In this document: positions 47,957-56,241 of the stretch, piece after piece
How the letters are laid out: each line of letters opens with the position of its first letter
Position numbering within the stretch: position 1 is the stretch's first letter
Source: an uncultured Prevotellaceae bacterium
GTDB lineage: Bacteria; Bacteroidota; Bacteroidia; Bacteroidales; Bacteroidaceae
NCBI GenBank assembly: GCA_946188395.1
Contig: CAMHUU010000003.1
Location: 48,770 to 112,769, forward strand
Direction: 5' to 3'
DNA: 64,000 nt
Notes under the pieces: model-generated
Database searches by the model: none
Seen by the model: the letters and a program-made list of their open reading frames with translations, nothing else
Told to the model about the DNA's origin: nothing
Program-made: the position numbers and the translations under genes

Positions 47957-48001
47957 AAAGCAGGAGCGGCGTGACTGTCCGCTCCTGCTTTAATCTTTTT
48001 T
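47957..48001 (+). terminator. Strong rho-independent terminator
   Basis: A perfect 13-bp stem (47957-47969 with 47979-47991), a 9-nt loop, then AATCTTTTTT. It closes the surface-protein operon. Confidence 0.95.
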
Positions 48002-48096
48002 GATTACATGGATATGGAAACTTCTGTACGCCTGTCACAATATGACGGGTTTGCTGTGAATATTTCTGCTGGAAAATGTTGTTTTTCTGTTTTAAC

Positions 48097-48256
48097 TCCA
48101 CTAAAATGCTTGTGACTCCTCTAAATAAAGGGCTTTTCGGTAAAATCTACCTCCACTTAACCTCCACTTAACCTCCACTTAACCTCCACTAATCATCCAC
48201 TAAACCTCCACTAATCATCCACTAAACCTCCGCTTGCCCTCCACTATTTCTCCACC
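48097..48256. repeat. Left array of an 11-bp repeat
   Basis: The core TCCACT (or a one-base variant) recurs at 48152, 48163, 48174, 48185, 48196, 48207, 48218, 48229, 48240 and 48251, exactly every 11 bp, embedded in CCTCCACTTAA or CATCCACTAAA units. One more core at 48097 is 55 bp (5 x 11) to the left. No gene or promoter accounts for it. Confidence 0.92.
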
Positions 48257-48330
48257 TTTCTTCTCTCTTGCCCCTACCTAACTCCTCTTTGTTGACGTAT
48301 TAGCACTTTTTTATCCTCATCTTTCCTTTT

Positions 48331-48413
48331 AAATTCTCTAGAGAATTTGACCGTTACCCTAGGACTAAACATTCTTTACCCCGTACCTAACTTCGAAATT
48401 CTCTAGAGAATTT
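48331..48413. repeat. Two copies of a perfect 18-bp palindrome
   Basis: AAATTCTCTAGAGAATTT occurs at 48331-48348 and 48396-48413, with starts 65 bp apart. Both are exact palindromes with no spacer. They sit between the two inward-facing 11-bp arrays. The word TACCTAACT also occurs twice (48275 and 48384). Confidence 0.93.
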
Positions 48414-48478
48414 ATCAGCTACCATTAGCCTCTCTCCTCGTAAGTCCTATCTTTCATGTGTTCTAGCCCTAACCTCAG

Positions 48479-48611
48479 AGTGGAGCATTGTCTGGCTTTA
48501 GTGGATGATAGGTGGATGATTAGTGGAGGTTTAGTGGATGATTAGTGGATGTAAAAATCCTGCTATATCATTTATTATCAGTAATATATGCGGATTTAGT
48601 GGAGGTAGATT
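48479..48611. repeat. Right array of the 11-bp repeat, inverted
   Basis: The reverse-complement core AGTGGA (or GGTGGA) recurs at 48500, 48511, 48522, 48533 and 48544, every 11 bp, with single copies at 48479 and 48598. The outermost unit AGTGGAGGTAGATT (48598-48611) is the exact inverse of AATCTACCTCCACT (48144-48157) at the start of the left array. Confidence 0.92.
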
Positions 48612-48746
48612 GCCGAATGATTGAATTTTTGCTGAAAAATTTGTCTCTATGGAAATGTCGCTCCCACGTATTTTTCTCCGGTCCATTCTCTTAGTGACAA
48701 AACGCGCGCGTGTTCGTCTTTATTAAAAATAAAGAAAACAGGAGAT
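48612..48746. other. Remainder of the gene-free region before the GH2 gene
   Basis: AT-rich, with no clear TAnnTTTG promoter. A small hairpin CTTTATT-AAA-AATAAAG (48718-48734) precedes an AGGAG sequence 5-9 bp before the ATG at 48747, a rare good Shine-Dalgarno match for this window. Confidence 0.5.
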
Positions 48747-51575
48747 ATGAAGAGGACGATTCTTTTGGCGTGGGCGATGGTGATGGCGATGGCCGTCGAG
48801 GCCCAAGGGCTGGTGGAGACACAGCGTCAGTATCTGAGTGGTCACGGGTGTGACGACATGGTGGAGTGGGATTTCCAGTGTACGGACGGTCGTAACGCCG
48901 GTAAGTGGACGAAGATTGGTGTGCCGTCGTGCTGGGAACTGCAGGGCTTTGGCACCTACCAGTATGGTATGCGGTTCTATGGCAAGGCGACGCCCGAGGG
49001 TATTGCCGACGAGAAGGGCCTGTACAAGACGGAGTTCACGTTGCCCGAGGAGTGGCAGGGCCGTCAGATTCAGTTGGTGTTCGAGGCTGCCTTTACGGAG
49101 ATTCGTGTGCAGATTAACGGTCGCAAGGCTGGCAACGGCACGTATCAGGGCGGTTTTACCCGTCATACCATCGACGTGTCGGACCGCGTATTCTTTGGCA
49201 AAAAGAAGAACCGCTTGGAGGTCGAGGTGGCCAAGGAAAGTTCGAATTCGCAGGTGAATCTGGCCGAGCGCCGTGCCGACTATTGGAATTTCGGAGGCAT
49301 CTGGCGTCCTGTCTTTATTGTCTCGAAGCCCACACAAAACATCCAGCGTGTGGCCATCGATGCCAAAGCGGACGGTTTCTTTACGGCTGATGTCTTCTTG
49401 AATAGGGCAGTGCCAGGCAGTCAGGTATGTGTCGACATTGTCGACGCAAAGGGGACAAAGGTGGCCTCGAGTCCTACCTATATCATTGCAGGCGACAAGG
49501 CTAAGGCGGAGTTCCGCACGGAGAATCCCAAACTGTGGAATGCTGAGCAGCCCAACCTGTATACGGCGGTGTTTACGCTGAAGGATGCAACGGGGAAAAC
49601 GTTGCACACGGAGCGCCAGAAGTTTGGCTTCCGCACCATTGAATATCGCCACACGTATGCTGGCGACAAGGAGGACGGTGTGTTTATCAATGGGCAGAAG
49701 GTCATCATGAAGGGTGTGAACCGTCATTCGTTCCGTCCTGAAAGCGGTCGCACGCTGTCGAAGGCGAAGAACATCGAGGACGTGCTGCTCATCAAGTCGA
49801 TGAATATGAATGCGGTGCGCTTGTCGCACTATCCTGCCGACCCTGAGTTCCTGGATGCCTGCGACTCGCTGGGCCTCTATGTAGAGTGCGAACAGCCTGG
49901 CTGGCATTGGGCACACGAGACCATTGTTGGTTCACAGATAGTAGAAGAAATGGTGACGAGAGATGTCAATCATCCAAGTATTATCTTCTGGAGCAACGGC
50001 AATGAGGGTGGTTTCAACTACGAGTTGGAGCCCGTATTCACGAAGTTCGATATCCAAAAGCGCGTGGTGCTCTATCCTTGGGCCAATCGCAATGGTTTCG
50101 AGACGAAGCACTATCGTTCGTGGGGCGAGACAGCAGAGTATATGCGTCAGAAGGAAATCTTCATGCCTACCGAGTTCCTGCATGGTCTTTACGACGGTGG
50201 ACACGGAGCAGGCCTGAAGGACTACTGGAAGCTGATGATGGCCAATCCCCGTTGTGCAGGCGGTTTCCTGTGGGACCTGATGGATCAGGCTGTGGTGCGT
50301 TCTGACCAGAATGGCATTCTCGACCCTGTGGGCAACTTCGGAAGCGATGGCATTGTGGGTCCCCACATGGAGAAGGAGGGTTCGTTCTATACGATAAAAG
50401 AGGTGTGGAGCCCCGTACAGTGGAAGTACTTCGACTCGGGCTGTGTCACCCTCGAGAACTGCTACGACTTCATCAATCTGAAGGATTGCAAATTCACCTA
50501 TAAGCTATTGCAGATGCCTGCCTATGGCGAAAAGGATGTGAAGGTCGTTAAGGAAGGTACATTCGAGTCGCCTGATGCTGCTCCTGGACAGAAAGCCCAG
50601 TTTACCGTGCCTAAGGCCGATGCCGATGTGTTCCAGCTGACTGCCACCGACCCTTATGGCGAGGAAATCTTTACGTGGAGCCATAAGTTGATGACGCGTC
50701 CAGGCATCCTGAACAAGCGGAACCTGCGCAAGAACACCCAGCAGTACTCGTATACGGAGAACGATGACCAGCTGGTGGTGCAGCATGGCAAGCGCCAGTA
50801 TACTTTCTCGAAGAAGACGGGTATGCTGATGGGTGTCCAGGTCGACGGCAAGAAACTGTCGTTTGGCAATGGTCCCCGTTTCGTGGCTGCCAAGCGTTCA
50901 GACCGTTCACAGGATGGTTTCTATAACCACGACGATAAGGAGGCCTTCAAGAAGAAGACGCAGTATTCGGAGTATGCCGACCAAGGCGCCTTCGCAGGCT
51001 TTACCTTCAGCGACAGCACCCTCTTAGCCAACTACCAGCACGGCTCGTTGGAGAAGGTTACCTGGCGTTTCCTGGCCGATGGTGGCGTCTATATGGATGC
51101 CCGTAGCAACTTCTTCGGCGTCGTCGATTTGATGGGCGTTTGTTTCGACTATCCCGAGCAGATGATGAAGTCGAAGCAGTGGGTCGGCAAAGGTCCGTAC
51201 CGCGTGTGGCAGAACCGTCAGGAGGGTCCGCAGTATGGCCTGTGGCAGAACGACTACAACGACCCCATTCCTGGCGAGACGTGGGAGTATCCGGAGTTCA
51301 AGGGCTATTTCTCGAATGTCACATGGATGCAGTTCAACACGACGGAAGGACGGTTTGGTATCGAGGGCTTGGGTCTGAAAGTGGGAGTCTATACCCCACG
51401 CGACGGACGCGACCACATTCTCTATACCCTGCCTGAAACGGGCATCGCCCTGCTGAACGTCATTCCTGCTGTTCGTAACAAGGTGAACACCACCGACCTG
51501 AATGGCCCTTCAGCACAGCCATTTTGGTCGAAATGGGGTAATCCGAGCATTACGGCCATCCTGAGATTTGAGTGA
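48747..51575 (+). CDS. GH2 glycosidase, beta-galactosidase type, secreted
   Basis: 942 residues. The signal peptide ends at VEAQ (about residue 19). GH2 order: jelly-roll sugar-binding domain (PSCWELQGFGTYQYG), immunoglobulin-like domain, then a TIM barrel with GVNRHSFRPESGR and RLSHYPADPEFLDACD. The acid/base glutamate is in SNGNEGG and the nucleophile candidate in MPTEFLHG. The C-terminal part (from about residue 650) resembles the beta-galactosidase small-chain domain. GH2 covers beta-galactosidase, glucuronidase and mannosidase; galactosidase is favoured but not proven. It is first in a four-gene operon with GH106, acetylesterase and a second GH2. Confidence 0.88.
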   Translation: MKRTILLAWAMVMAMAVEAQGLVETQRQYLSGHGCDDMVEWDFQCTDGRNAGKWTKIGVPSCWELQGFGTYQYGMRFYGKATPEGIADEKGLYKTEFTLPEEWQGRQIQLVFEAAFTEIRVQINGRKAGNGTYQGGFTRHTIDVSDRVFFGKKKNRLEVEVAKESSNSQVNLAERRADYWNFGGIWRPVFIVSKPTQNIQRVAIDAKADGFFTADVFLNRAVPGSQVCVDIVDAKGTKVASSPTYIIAGDKAKAEFRTENPKLWNAEQPNLYTAVFTLKDATGKTLHTERQKFGFRTIEYRHTYAGDKEDGVFINGQKVIMKGVNRHSFRPESGRTLSKAKNIEDVLLIKSMNMNAVRLSHYPADPEFLDACDSLGLYVECEQPGWHWAHETIVGSQIVEEMVTRDVNHPSIIFWSNGNEGGFNYELEPVFTKFDIQKRVVLYPWANRNGFETKHYRSWGETAEYMRQKEIFMPTEFLHGLYDGGHGAGLKDYWKLMMANPRCAGGFLWDLMDQAVVRSDQNGILDPVGNFGSDGIVGPHMEKEGSFYTIKEVWSPVQWKYFDSGCVTLENCYDFINLKDCKFTYKLLQMPAYGEKDVKVVKEGTFESPDAAPGQKAQFTVPKADADVFQLTATDPYGEEIFTWSHKLMTRPGILNKRNLRKNTQQYSYTENDDQLVVQHGKRQYTFSKKTGMLMGVQVDGKKLSFGNGPRFVAAKRSDRSQDGFYNHDDKEAFKKKTQYSEYADQGAFAGFTFSDSTLLANYQHGSLEKVTWRFLADGGVYMDARSNFFGVVDLMGVCFDYPEQMMKSKQWVGKGPYRVWQNRQEGPQYGLWQNDYNDPIPGETWEYPEFKGYFSNVTWMQFNTTEGRFGIEGLGLKVGVYTPRDGRDHILYTLPETGIALLNVIPAVRNKVNTTDLNGPSAQPFWSKWGNPSITAILRFE

Positions 51576-51606
51576 GTTAACCACGATTATCACGAATTTC
51601 ATGGGT

Positions 51607-54600
51607 ATGAAACGCAGGCAGTTGTTATTTTTTATTTTTTATTTTTTATTTAGTGTCAGCCACGCTGACACGCAAAAGCCTTGGACCTTCTGGTACTGGA
51701 TGTATGGTGCTGTATCAGAAACAGGCATCCGTGCCGATTTGCAGGCCATGAAGGACGTGGGATTGGGAGGCTGTTATCTGATGCCCATACGTGGGGCTGC
51801 CGAGCGCCCGGAATACGAAGGCAAGGCCGACGCGCTGAGCGAGAACTTCTGGCGAATGGTGGATTGTGCACTCGCTCAAGCCGATTCCCTCGGCTTGGGT
51901 ATGGGAATCCACGTCTGCGATGGGTTTGCATTGGCTGGCGGACCTTGGATATCGCCCGACGAGTCGATGCAGAAGATCGTCTTCTGCGATACCGTCGTCA
52001 GCGGAGGGCATCACCTTTTCCAGATGCCCAAGCCCCAGCACTACGAGAACTACTACGAGGACATTGCCGCCTACGCCATTCCCGTGAATCAAACTACCCC
52101 CCTCCTTGGAAAGGAGGGGCTGGGGGTGGTTGATGCTCATATAACCTATTCCCCTGAGGTCACGATTAATGCCAAGGGTGTCTATTGTGCCGATGAGCCT
52201 TGTTGGATTCAGTACGAGTTCGACAAGCCAAAGGAGATTCGTAACATCGAGATAGAGCCTTCTGGCACGAATATCCAGTGTCAGCGAATGACCGTGAAGG
52301 CGTCGCTCGACGGGGTCATTTTTCATACCGTCAAGCAACTGACACCTCCTCGTCAGGGTTGGCAGAATACGGGTTACAACACCACGTTCAGCATTCCCCC
52401 ATGTCAGGTGAAGTACGTCCGACTGGAGTGGTCGCCCGAGGGTACGGAACCTGGTGCTGAGGACTTGGATGCCGCCAAGTGGAAGCCTGTGTTGAGGCTG
52501 AAAGGAGTAAAATTTGGCAGTTGGCCGCTCATCGACAACTGGGAAGGCAAGGCGGGCTATGTGTGGCGCTTGGCCCCAGAGACGCCTGAGGTGGACTTGC
52601 CGATGGACGATTTCCTGCGTCCTCAAGATGTGGTGGCTTTCAAGATGCAGGGCGACTACGTGGACGTGACGTTGCCTGATGGCACGTGGCGTATTCTGCG
52701 TATGGGTCACACGTCGACGGGCCATACGAATGCCACTGCTGGTGGTGCAAAGGGTTTGGAGTGTGACAAGTTTTCGCGCAAGGCCGTAGAGAAGCAGGTG
52801 AACCGCTGGTTCGGCCTCTTCATAAATCGCCCCAACCACAAGGCCATCCAGTATCTGCACGTCGACTCGTGGGAGTGTGGCTCGCAGAACTGGAGCAAGA
52901 ATTTTGCTCAGGAGTTCGAGCGTCGCAGAGGTTACGACATCATCCCCCTGTTGCCCCTCTATGCGGGAGTACCGATGGTGGGCGGTGAAGAGGTGTTACG
53001 TGACATCCGCAAGACCATCGACGAACTGGTGAACGAGGTATTCTTCGTCACGGTGGCGCAGAAGGCCAAGGAGTATGGCGTGCAGCTGTCGTCAGAGAGT
53101 GTGGCCCCCACGATGGTTTCCGATGGAATGGCGCATTATCGCTATGTCGACGTGCCGATGGGCGAGTTCTGGCTCAATTCGCCTACTCACGATAAACCCA
53201 ACGATATGCTCGATGCTATCAGTGGGGCACACGTCTATGGCAAGAATATCGTGCAGGCAGAAGGCTTTACAGAAGTGCGTGGCGTGTGGGACGAGACGCC
53301 AGCAAGCATCAAGGCTTTGCTGGATCGCAACTTCGCCTTGGGCATGAATCGCCTTTTCTTCCATGTGAACACCCATAACCCCTGGCTCGACCGCAAGCCA
53401 GGCATGACGCTCGATGGAATCGGACTTTTCTTCCAGCGCGACCAGACGTGGTTCCCTGAAGCCAAGCCGTTCGTCGACTATATCACCCATTGTCAGACGC
53501 TGTTGCAAAAGGGTAAGCCCGTGGTGGATATTGCTGTCTATACGGGCGAGGAAATCCCATCACGTGCCTTAACACCTGATAAGCTGGTGCCGATGTTGCC
53601 AGGCTTGTTTGGTGCTGAGCGTGTAGTTTCTGAACGCAAGCGTCTCGCTAATGTGGGGCAGCCTATGGAGGAGTCGCCCGTGGGTGTGCGCCATTCTTCC
53701 AATATCCTCGACCTGAAGGACTGGGTGAATCCCCTGCACGGCTATCAGTACGACTCGATGAACAAGGACGCTTTGCTGACGCAGCCCTTTAACTATAAGG
53801 TATTGGTTATTCCCCAAGGCACGTTGGTTTCCAAAGAGGTCAAGGCAAAGATAGCCCAACTGCGTCGACAGGGCGTACAGATCATCGACAAGCCCTATAA
53901 AGACAGCACTTTCGAGAAGATTTCCCCTGATGCTGTCCTGCCTGAGGGCATTGCCTATGCCCATCGTGCTGGCGAGGGCTTCGACATCTATTTCCTTTCG
54001 AACCAGACAGATAAGGAGCAAACGTTTACCCCCACCTTCCGTCAGGGCAACGAAAAGGTTGCCGTATATGATCCGTTGACGAATGAAAGCACATCGTTCG
54101 AAGGCTCTATTCGTTTGGCACCTTACGGCTCGCTGTTTGTTTGCTACGGGCTCGCTGAATATTCCCAGGCTGGGAACAATTCATTCCCAGGCTGGGAACA
54201 AAACGTTCCCAAGGTGGGAATAAATACTCTGCTTTGGGACATCTCGTTCCGAGAGTCAGGCTTAGTGCTGAAGGGCCAACCGCTCTTTGACTGGAGCCAG
54301 CATGCGGACGACAGGATTCGCTATTTCAGTGGACATGCCCGCTATATGACGACGTGGAAACTGAAAGCCAGCGAGGTGCCTCAGGGGCGTGCCTGGCTGT
54401 CGTTCCCCAACGTGAAGGACATCGCCCATGTTTGGATTAACGGCAAGGATTGTGGCATTGCTTGGACTGAGCCTTACGAAGTAGAAATAACAGGAGCCTT
54501 GAAGAAAGGCAAGAACACGATAGAAATCGAGGTGGTGAACACGTGGCACAATGCCCTGCGTGGTGCAGATCAAGGCAAGGCACCCTACGAAGGCATTTGG

Positions 54601-54687
54601 ACGAATGCCAAGTATCGTACAAAAGGCGACCAACTGTTGCCTGCCGGACTCCTCGAACCACCTGTTATCATAACGACTACGAATTAA
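51607..54687 (+). CDS. GH106 alpha-L-rhamnosidase-like enzyme, secreted
   Basis: About 1026 residues; starts at 51601 or 51607 are both possible. A signal peptide ([15 protein letters not shown]) is encoded by a poly-T/A tract. GH106 features: GIRADLQAMKDVGLGGCYLMP near the N-terminus, HVDSWECGSQNW (about residue 417) and a catalytic-region AEGFTEVRG (about residue 551). The C-terminus has a jelly-roll (DIAHVWINGKDCGIAW). The family removes terminal L-rhamnose from plant and bacterial glycans. Two repeat inserts are read through in frame: a palindromic element encoding TTPLLGKEGLGVV (52092-52131) and a 22-bp hairpin array (54162-54220). Confidence 0.85.
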   Translation: MKRRQLLFFIFYFLFSVSHADTQKPWTFWYWMYGAVSETGIRADLQAMKDVGLGGCYLMPIRGAAERPEYEGKADALSENFWRMVDCALAQADSLGLGMGIHVCDGFALAGGPWISPDESMQKIVFCDTVVSGGHHLFQMPKPQHYENYYEDIAAYAIPVNQTTPLLGKEGLGVVDAHITYSPEVTINAKGVYCADEPCWIQYEFDKPKEIRNIEIEPSGTNIQCQRMTVKASLDGVIFHTVKQLTPPRQGWQNTGYNTTFSIPPCQVKYVRLEWSPEGTEPGAEDLDAAKWKPVLRLKGVKFGSWPLIDNWEGKAGYVWRLAPETPEVDLPMDDFLRPQDVVAFKMQGDYVDVTLPDGTWRILRMGHTSTGHTNATAGGAKGLECDKFSRKAVEKQVNRWFGLFINRPNHKAIQYLHVDSWECGSQNWSKNFAQEFERRRGYDIIPLLPLYAGVPMVGGEEVLRDIRKTIDELVNEVFFVTVAQKAKEYGVQLSSESVAPTMVSDGMAHYRYVDVPMGEFWLNSPTHDKPNDMLDAISGAHVYGKNIVQAEGFTEVRGVWDETPASIKALLDRNFALGMNRLFFHVNTHNPWLDRKPGMTLDGIGLFFQRDQTWFPEAKPFVDYITHCQTLLQKGKPVVDIAVYTGEEIPSRALTPDKLVPMLPGLFGAERVVSERKRLANVGQPMEESPVGVRHSSNILDLKDWVNPLHGYQYDSMNKDALLTQPFNYKVLVIPQGTLVSKEVKAKIAQLRRQGVQIIDKPYKDSTFEKISPDAVLPEGIAYAHRAGEGFDIYFLSNQTDKEQTFTPTFRQGNEKVAVYDPLTNESTSFEGSIRLAPYGSLFVCYGLAEYSQAGNNSFPGWEQNVPKVGINTLLWDISFRESGLVLKGQPLFDWSQHADDRIRYFSGHARYMTTWKLKASEVPQGRAWLSFPNVKDIAHVWINGKDCGIAWTEPYEVEITGALKKGKNTIEIEVVNTWHNALRGADQGKAPYEGIWTNAKYRTKGDQLLPAGLLEPPVIITTTN
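51620..51671 (+). repeat. Signal-peptide segment: T/A tract plus 8-bp hairpin
   Basis: TTATTTTTT-type repeats are followed by GTGTCAGC (51653-51660), loop CAC, GCTGACAC (51664-51671). The stem lies at the end of the signal peptide. Comparable layouts occur at 54721-54763 and 56249-56297. Confidence 0.75.
52092..52131 (+). repeat. Palindromic repeat element inside GH106
   Basis: CCCCTCCTT (52099-52107) pairs with AAGGAGGGG (52111-52119) over GGA; outside it, AACTACCCCC can pair with GGGGGTGGTT. The product reads TTPLLGKEGLGVV, a phrase I recognise from dispersed repeats inserted into proteins in other genomes. Confidence 0.75.
54162..54220 (+). repeat. 22-bp hairpin tandem repeat inside GH106
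   Basis: TTCCCA-3 nt-TGGGAA hairpins start at 54162, 54184 and 54206, exactly 22 bp apart, with 7-nt spacers. The protein reads SQAGNNSFPGWEQNVPKVG. The design (6-3-6 hairpin plus 7 nt) is the same as at 15438-15509 but the sequence differs. Confidence 0.9.
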
Positions 54688-54707
54688 ACGAATTATACGA
54701 ATAAAAT

Positions 54708-56234
54708 ATGAGACGCAGCGTATTATTTTTTATTTCTTATTTTATATTTAGCCTCGTAGAGGCGCAAGTCAAGCTGCCCAGTTTCTTCTCTGACAACATG
54801 GTGTTGCAACAGCAGACGGAGTGTAACATCTGGGGAACGGCAGACAAAGGCAAGTCGGTGGTCGTCATCACCTCGTGGGACAAAAAGTCGTACTCGGCGA
54901 TGGTCGATGAAAACGGTGAATTCCTAGTGAAAGTGAAGACCCCCAAGGCTGGTGGACCTTACGACATCACGTTCGCCATTGCTACACCCAGCAAGCCCAA
55001 TTCTGCGTCGTCGGGAATGGGCTACGACCGTACCCTGCATAACGTGATGATTGGTGAGGTGTGGATATGCTCGGGTCAGTCGAATATGGAGATGCTGATG
55101 AAGGGTTATAAGGCCCAGCCAGTTGAGGGTGCTGCAGAGGAGCTGATAGCGTGTAAGGATGCCGGACTGCGACTGTTTTATGGCAAACGGGCCGCTCGAC
55201 TGGAGCCCCAGAAGGACATTGCTGGCACGTGGCAGGAAGCCAATGCGGCCAGTGTTCGCGAGTTCTCGGCAACGGCCTATTTCTTTGGCAAGGCGCTGAG
55301 AAAGTCGTTGGGTGTTCCTGTGGGTCTGATCTGTACAGTGTTTGGTGGTTCGGCCTGTGAGGCGTGGATGAATGCCGACTGGCTAAAGGCTTTCCCCAAG
55401 GTGAACCTCGACATAACAGAAGAAAAGGTGAAGAAGTTGCAGCAACGCTGTCCGACTGCCTTGTATAACGGACAGCTCGCACCCCTCGTCGGCTATGGCA
55501 TTCGTGGTGCCATCTGGTATCAGGGCGAGGACAACGTGCCCCGTTACGATTTCTATGCGCCCCTGATGGCCCGTATGGTTCAGGGCTGGCGCGAGGAGTG
55601 GCAGCAGGGAGATTTCCCCTTTTACTACTGTCAGATAGCCCCCTTCGCCTACGACGAAACCGACTGGGCACTCTACAATAGTGCTCTGCTTCGCGAGCAA
55701 CAGGCAATGGTCGAGACGATGGTTCCAAACTGTCGCATGGCGGTGCTGCTGGATACGGGTTTGAAATATGTTATTCATCCCCGCAAGAAACGCATTGCAG
55801 GCGAGCGCCTGGCGCTGTTGGCATTGAGCAACACCTACGACGTGAAGGGTCTGCCCGATTTTGCCAAATATAAGGACGTGGAGTTTAAGAGCGACACAGC
55901 CGTTGTGGCCTTCGACCGCTCGAAGGAATGGGTTTATTTTGAGCACGACACGGGCGAGCGGGCTGACCGCCTGCTGGCATCCGACAACTTCGAGGTGGCT
56001 GGAGCCGACCAGGTGTTCCACCCAGCTACGAAGGTATGGGTAAGCCGCAATCGCGTCTATGTCATTAGCAACAAAGTGAAGAAGCCTGTTGCCGTACGCT
56101 ATGCCTGGCGCGACTGGGTGGTGGGCGACTTGATGCACGATGGTCTGCCCGTCAGCTCGTTCCGTACAGACGATTGGGAACCTGCCAAGAATACTGCCTC
56201 CCAAAAGACGGGAGATTATAATAACCCTAAATAA
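54708..56234 (+). CDS. Sialate-O-acetylesterase-family (SASA) carbohydrate esterase
   Basis: 508 residues. The signal peptide (VLFFISYFIFSLVEAQ) is encoded by a T/A tract plus a GCCTC-GTA-GAGGC hairpin. Catalytic serine in GQSNME, then the FGGS and WYQGEDN blocks, and the histidine in VIHPRKK. The family removes acetyl groups from sialic acid or from plant polysaccharides such as acetylated galactose or xylose. Lying between GH106 and GH2, an acetylated plant or microbial glycan is the likelier target. It is 20 bp after GH106; that spacer is made of ACGAATT words. Confidence 0.87.
   Translation: MRRSVLFFISYFIFSLVEAQVKLPSFFSDNMVLQQQTECNIWGTADKGKSVVVITSWDKKSYSAMVDENGEFLVKVKTPKAGGPYDITFAIATPSKPNSASSGMGYDRTLHNVMIGEVWICSGQSNMEMLMKGYKAQPVEGAAEELIACKDAGLRLFYGKRAARLEPQKDIAGTWQEANAASVREFSATAYFFGKALRKSLGVPVGLICTVFGGSACEAWMNADWLKAFPKVNLDITEEKVKKLQQRCPTALYNGQLAPLVGYGIRGAIWYQGEDNVPRYDFYAPLMARMVQGWREEWQQGDFPFYYCQIAPFAYDETDWALYNSALLREQQAMVETMVPNCRMAVLLDTGLKYVIHPRKKRIAGERLALLALSNTYDVKGLPDFAKYKDVEFKSDTAVVAFDRSKEWVYFEHDTGERADRLLASDNFEVAGADQVFHPATKVWVSRNRVYVISNKVKKPVAVRYAWRDWVVGDLMHDGLPVSSFRTDDWEPAKNTASQKTGDYNNPK
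54721..54763 (+). repeat. Signal-peptide segment: T/A tract plus 5-bp hairpin
   Basis: A TTATTTTT-type tract then GCCTC (54751-54755), GTA, GAGGC (54759-54763), then GCAAG. Confidence 0.7.
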
Positions 56235-56241
56235 GAAGCCT

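Noticed and set aside
48152..48256. Cluster of DnaA boxes marking the chromosomal origin
   Set aside because: The unit (CCTCCACTTAA / CATCCACTAAA) matches TTATCCACA only in part, and no dnaA, dnaN or similar gene is near. Kept only as one hypothesis in the finding.
48144..48611. CRISPR array or insertion sequence
   Set aside because: The units are 11 bp with no spacers of protospacer length. The inverted ends enclose no transposase frame and no target-site duplication was seen.
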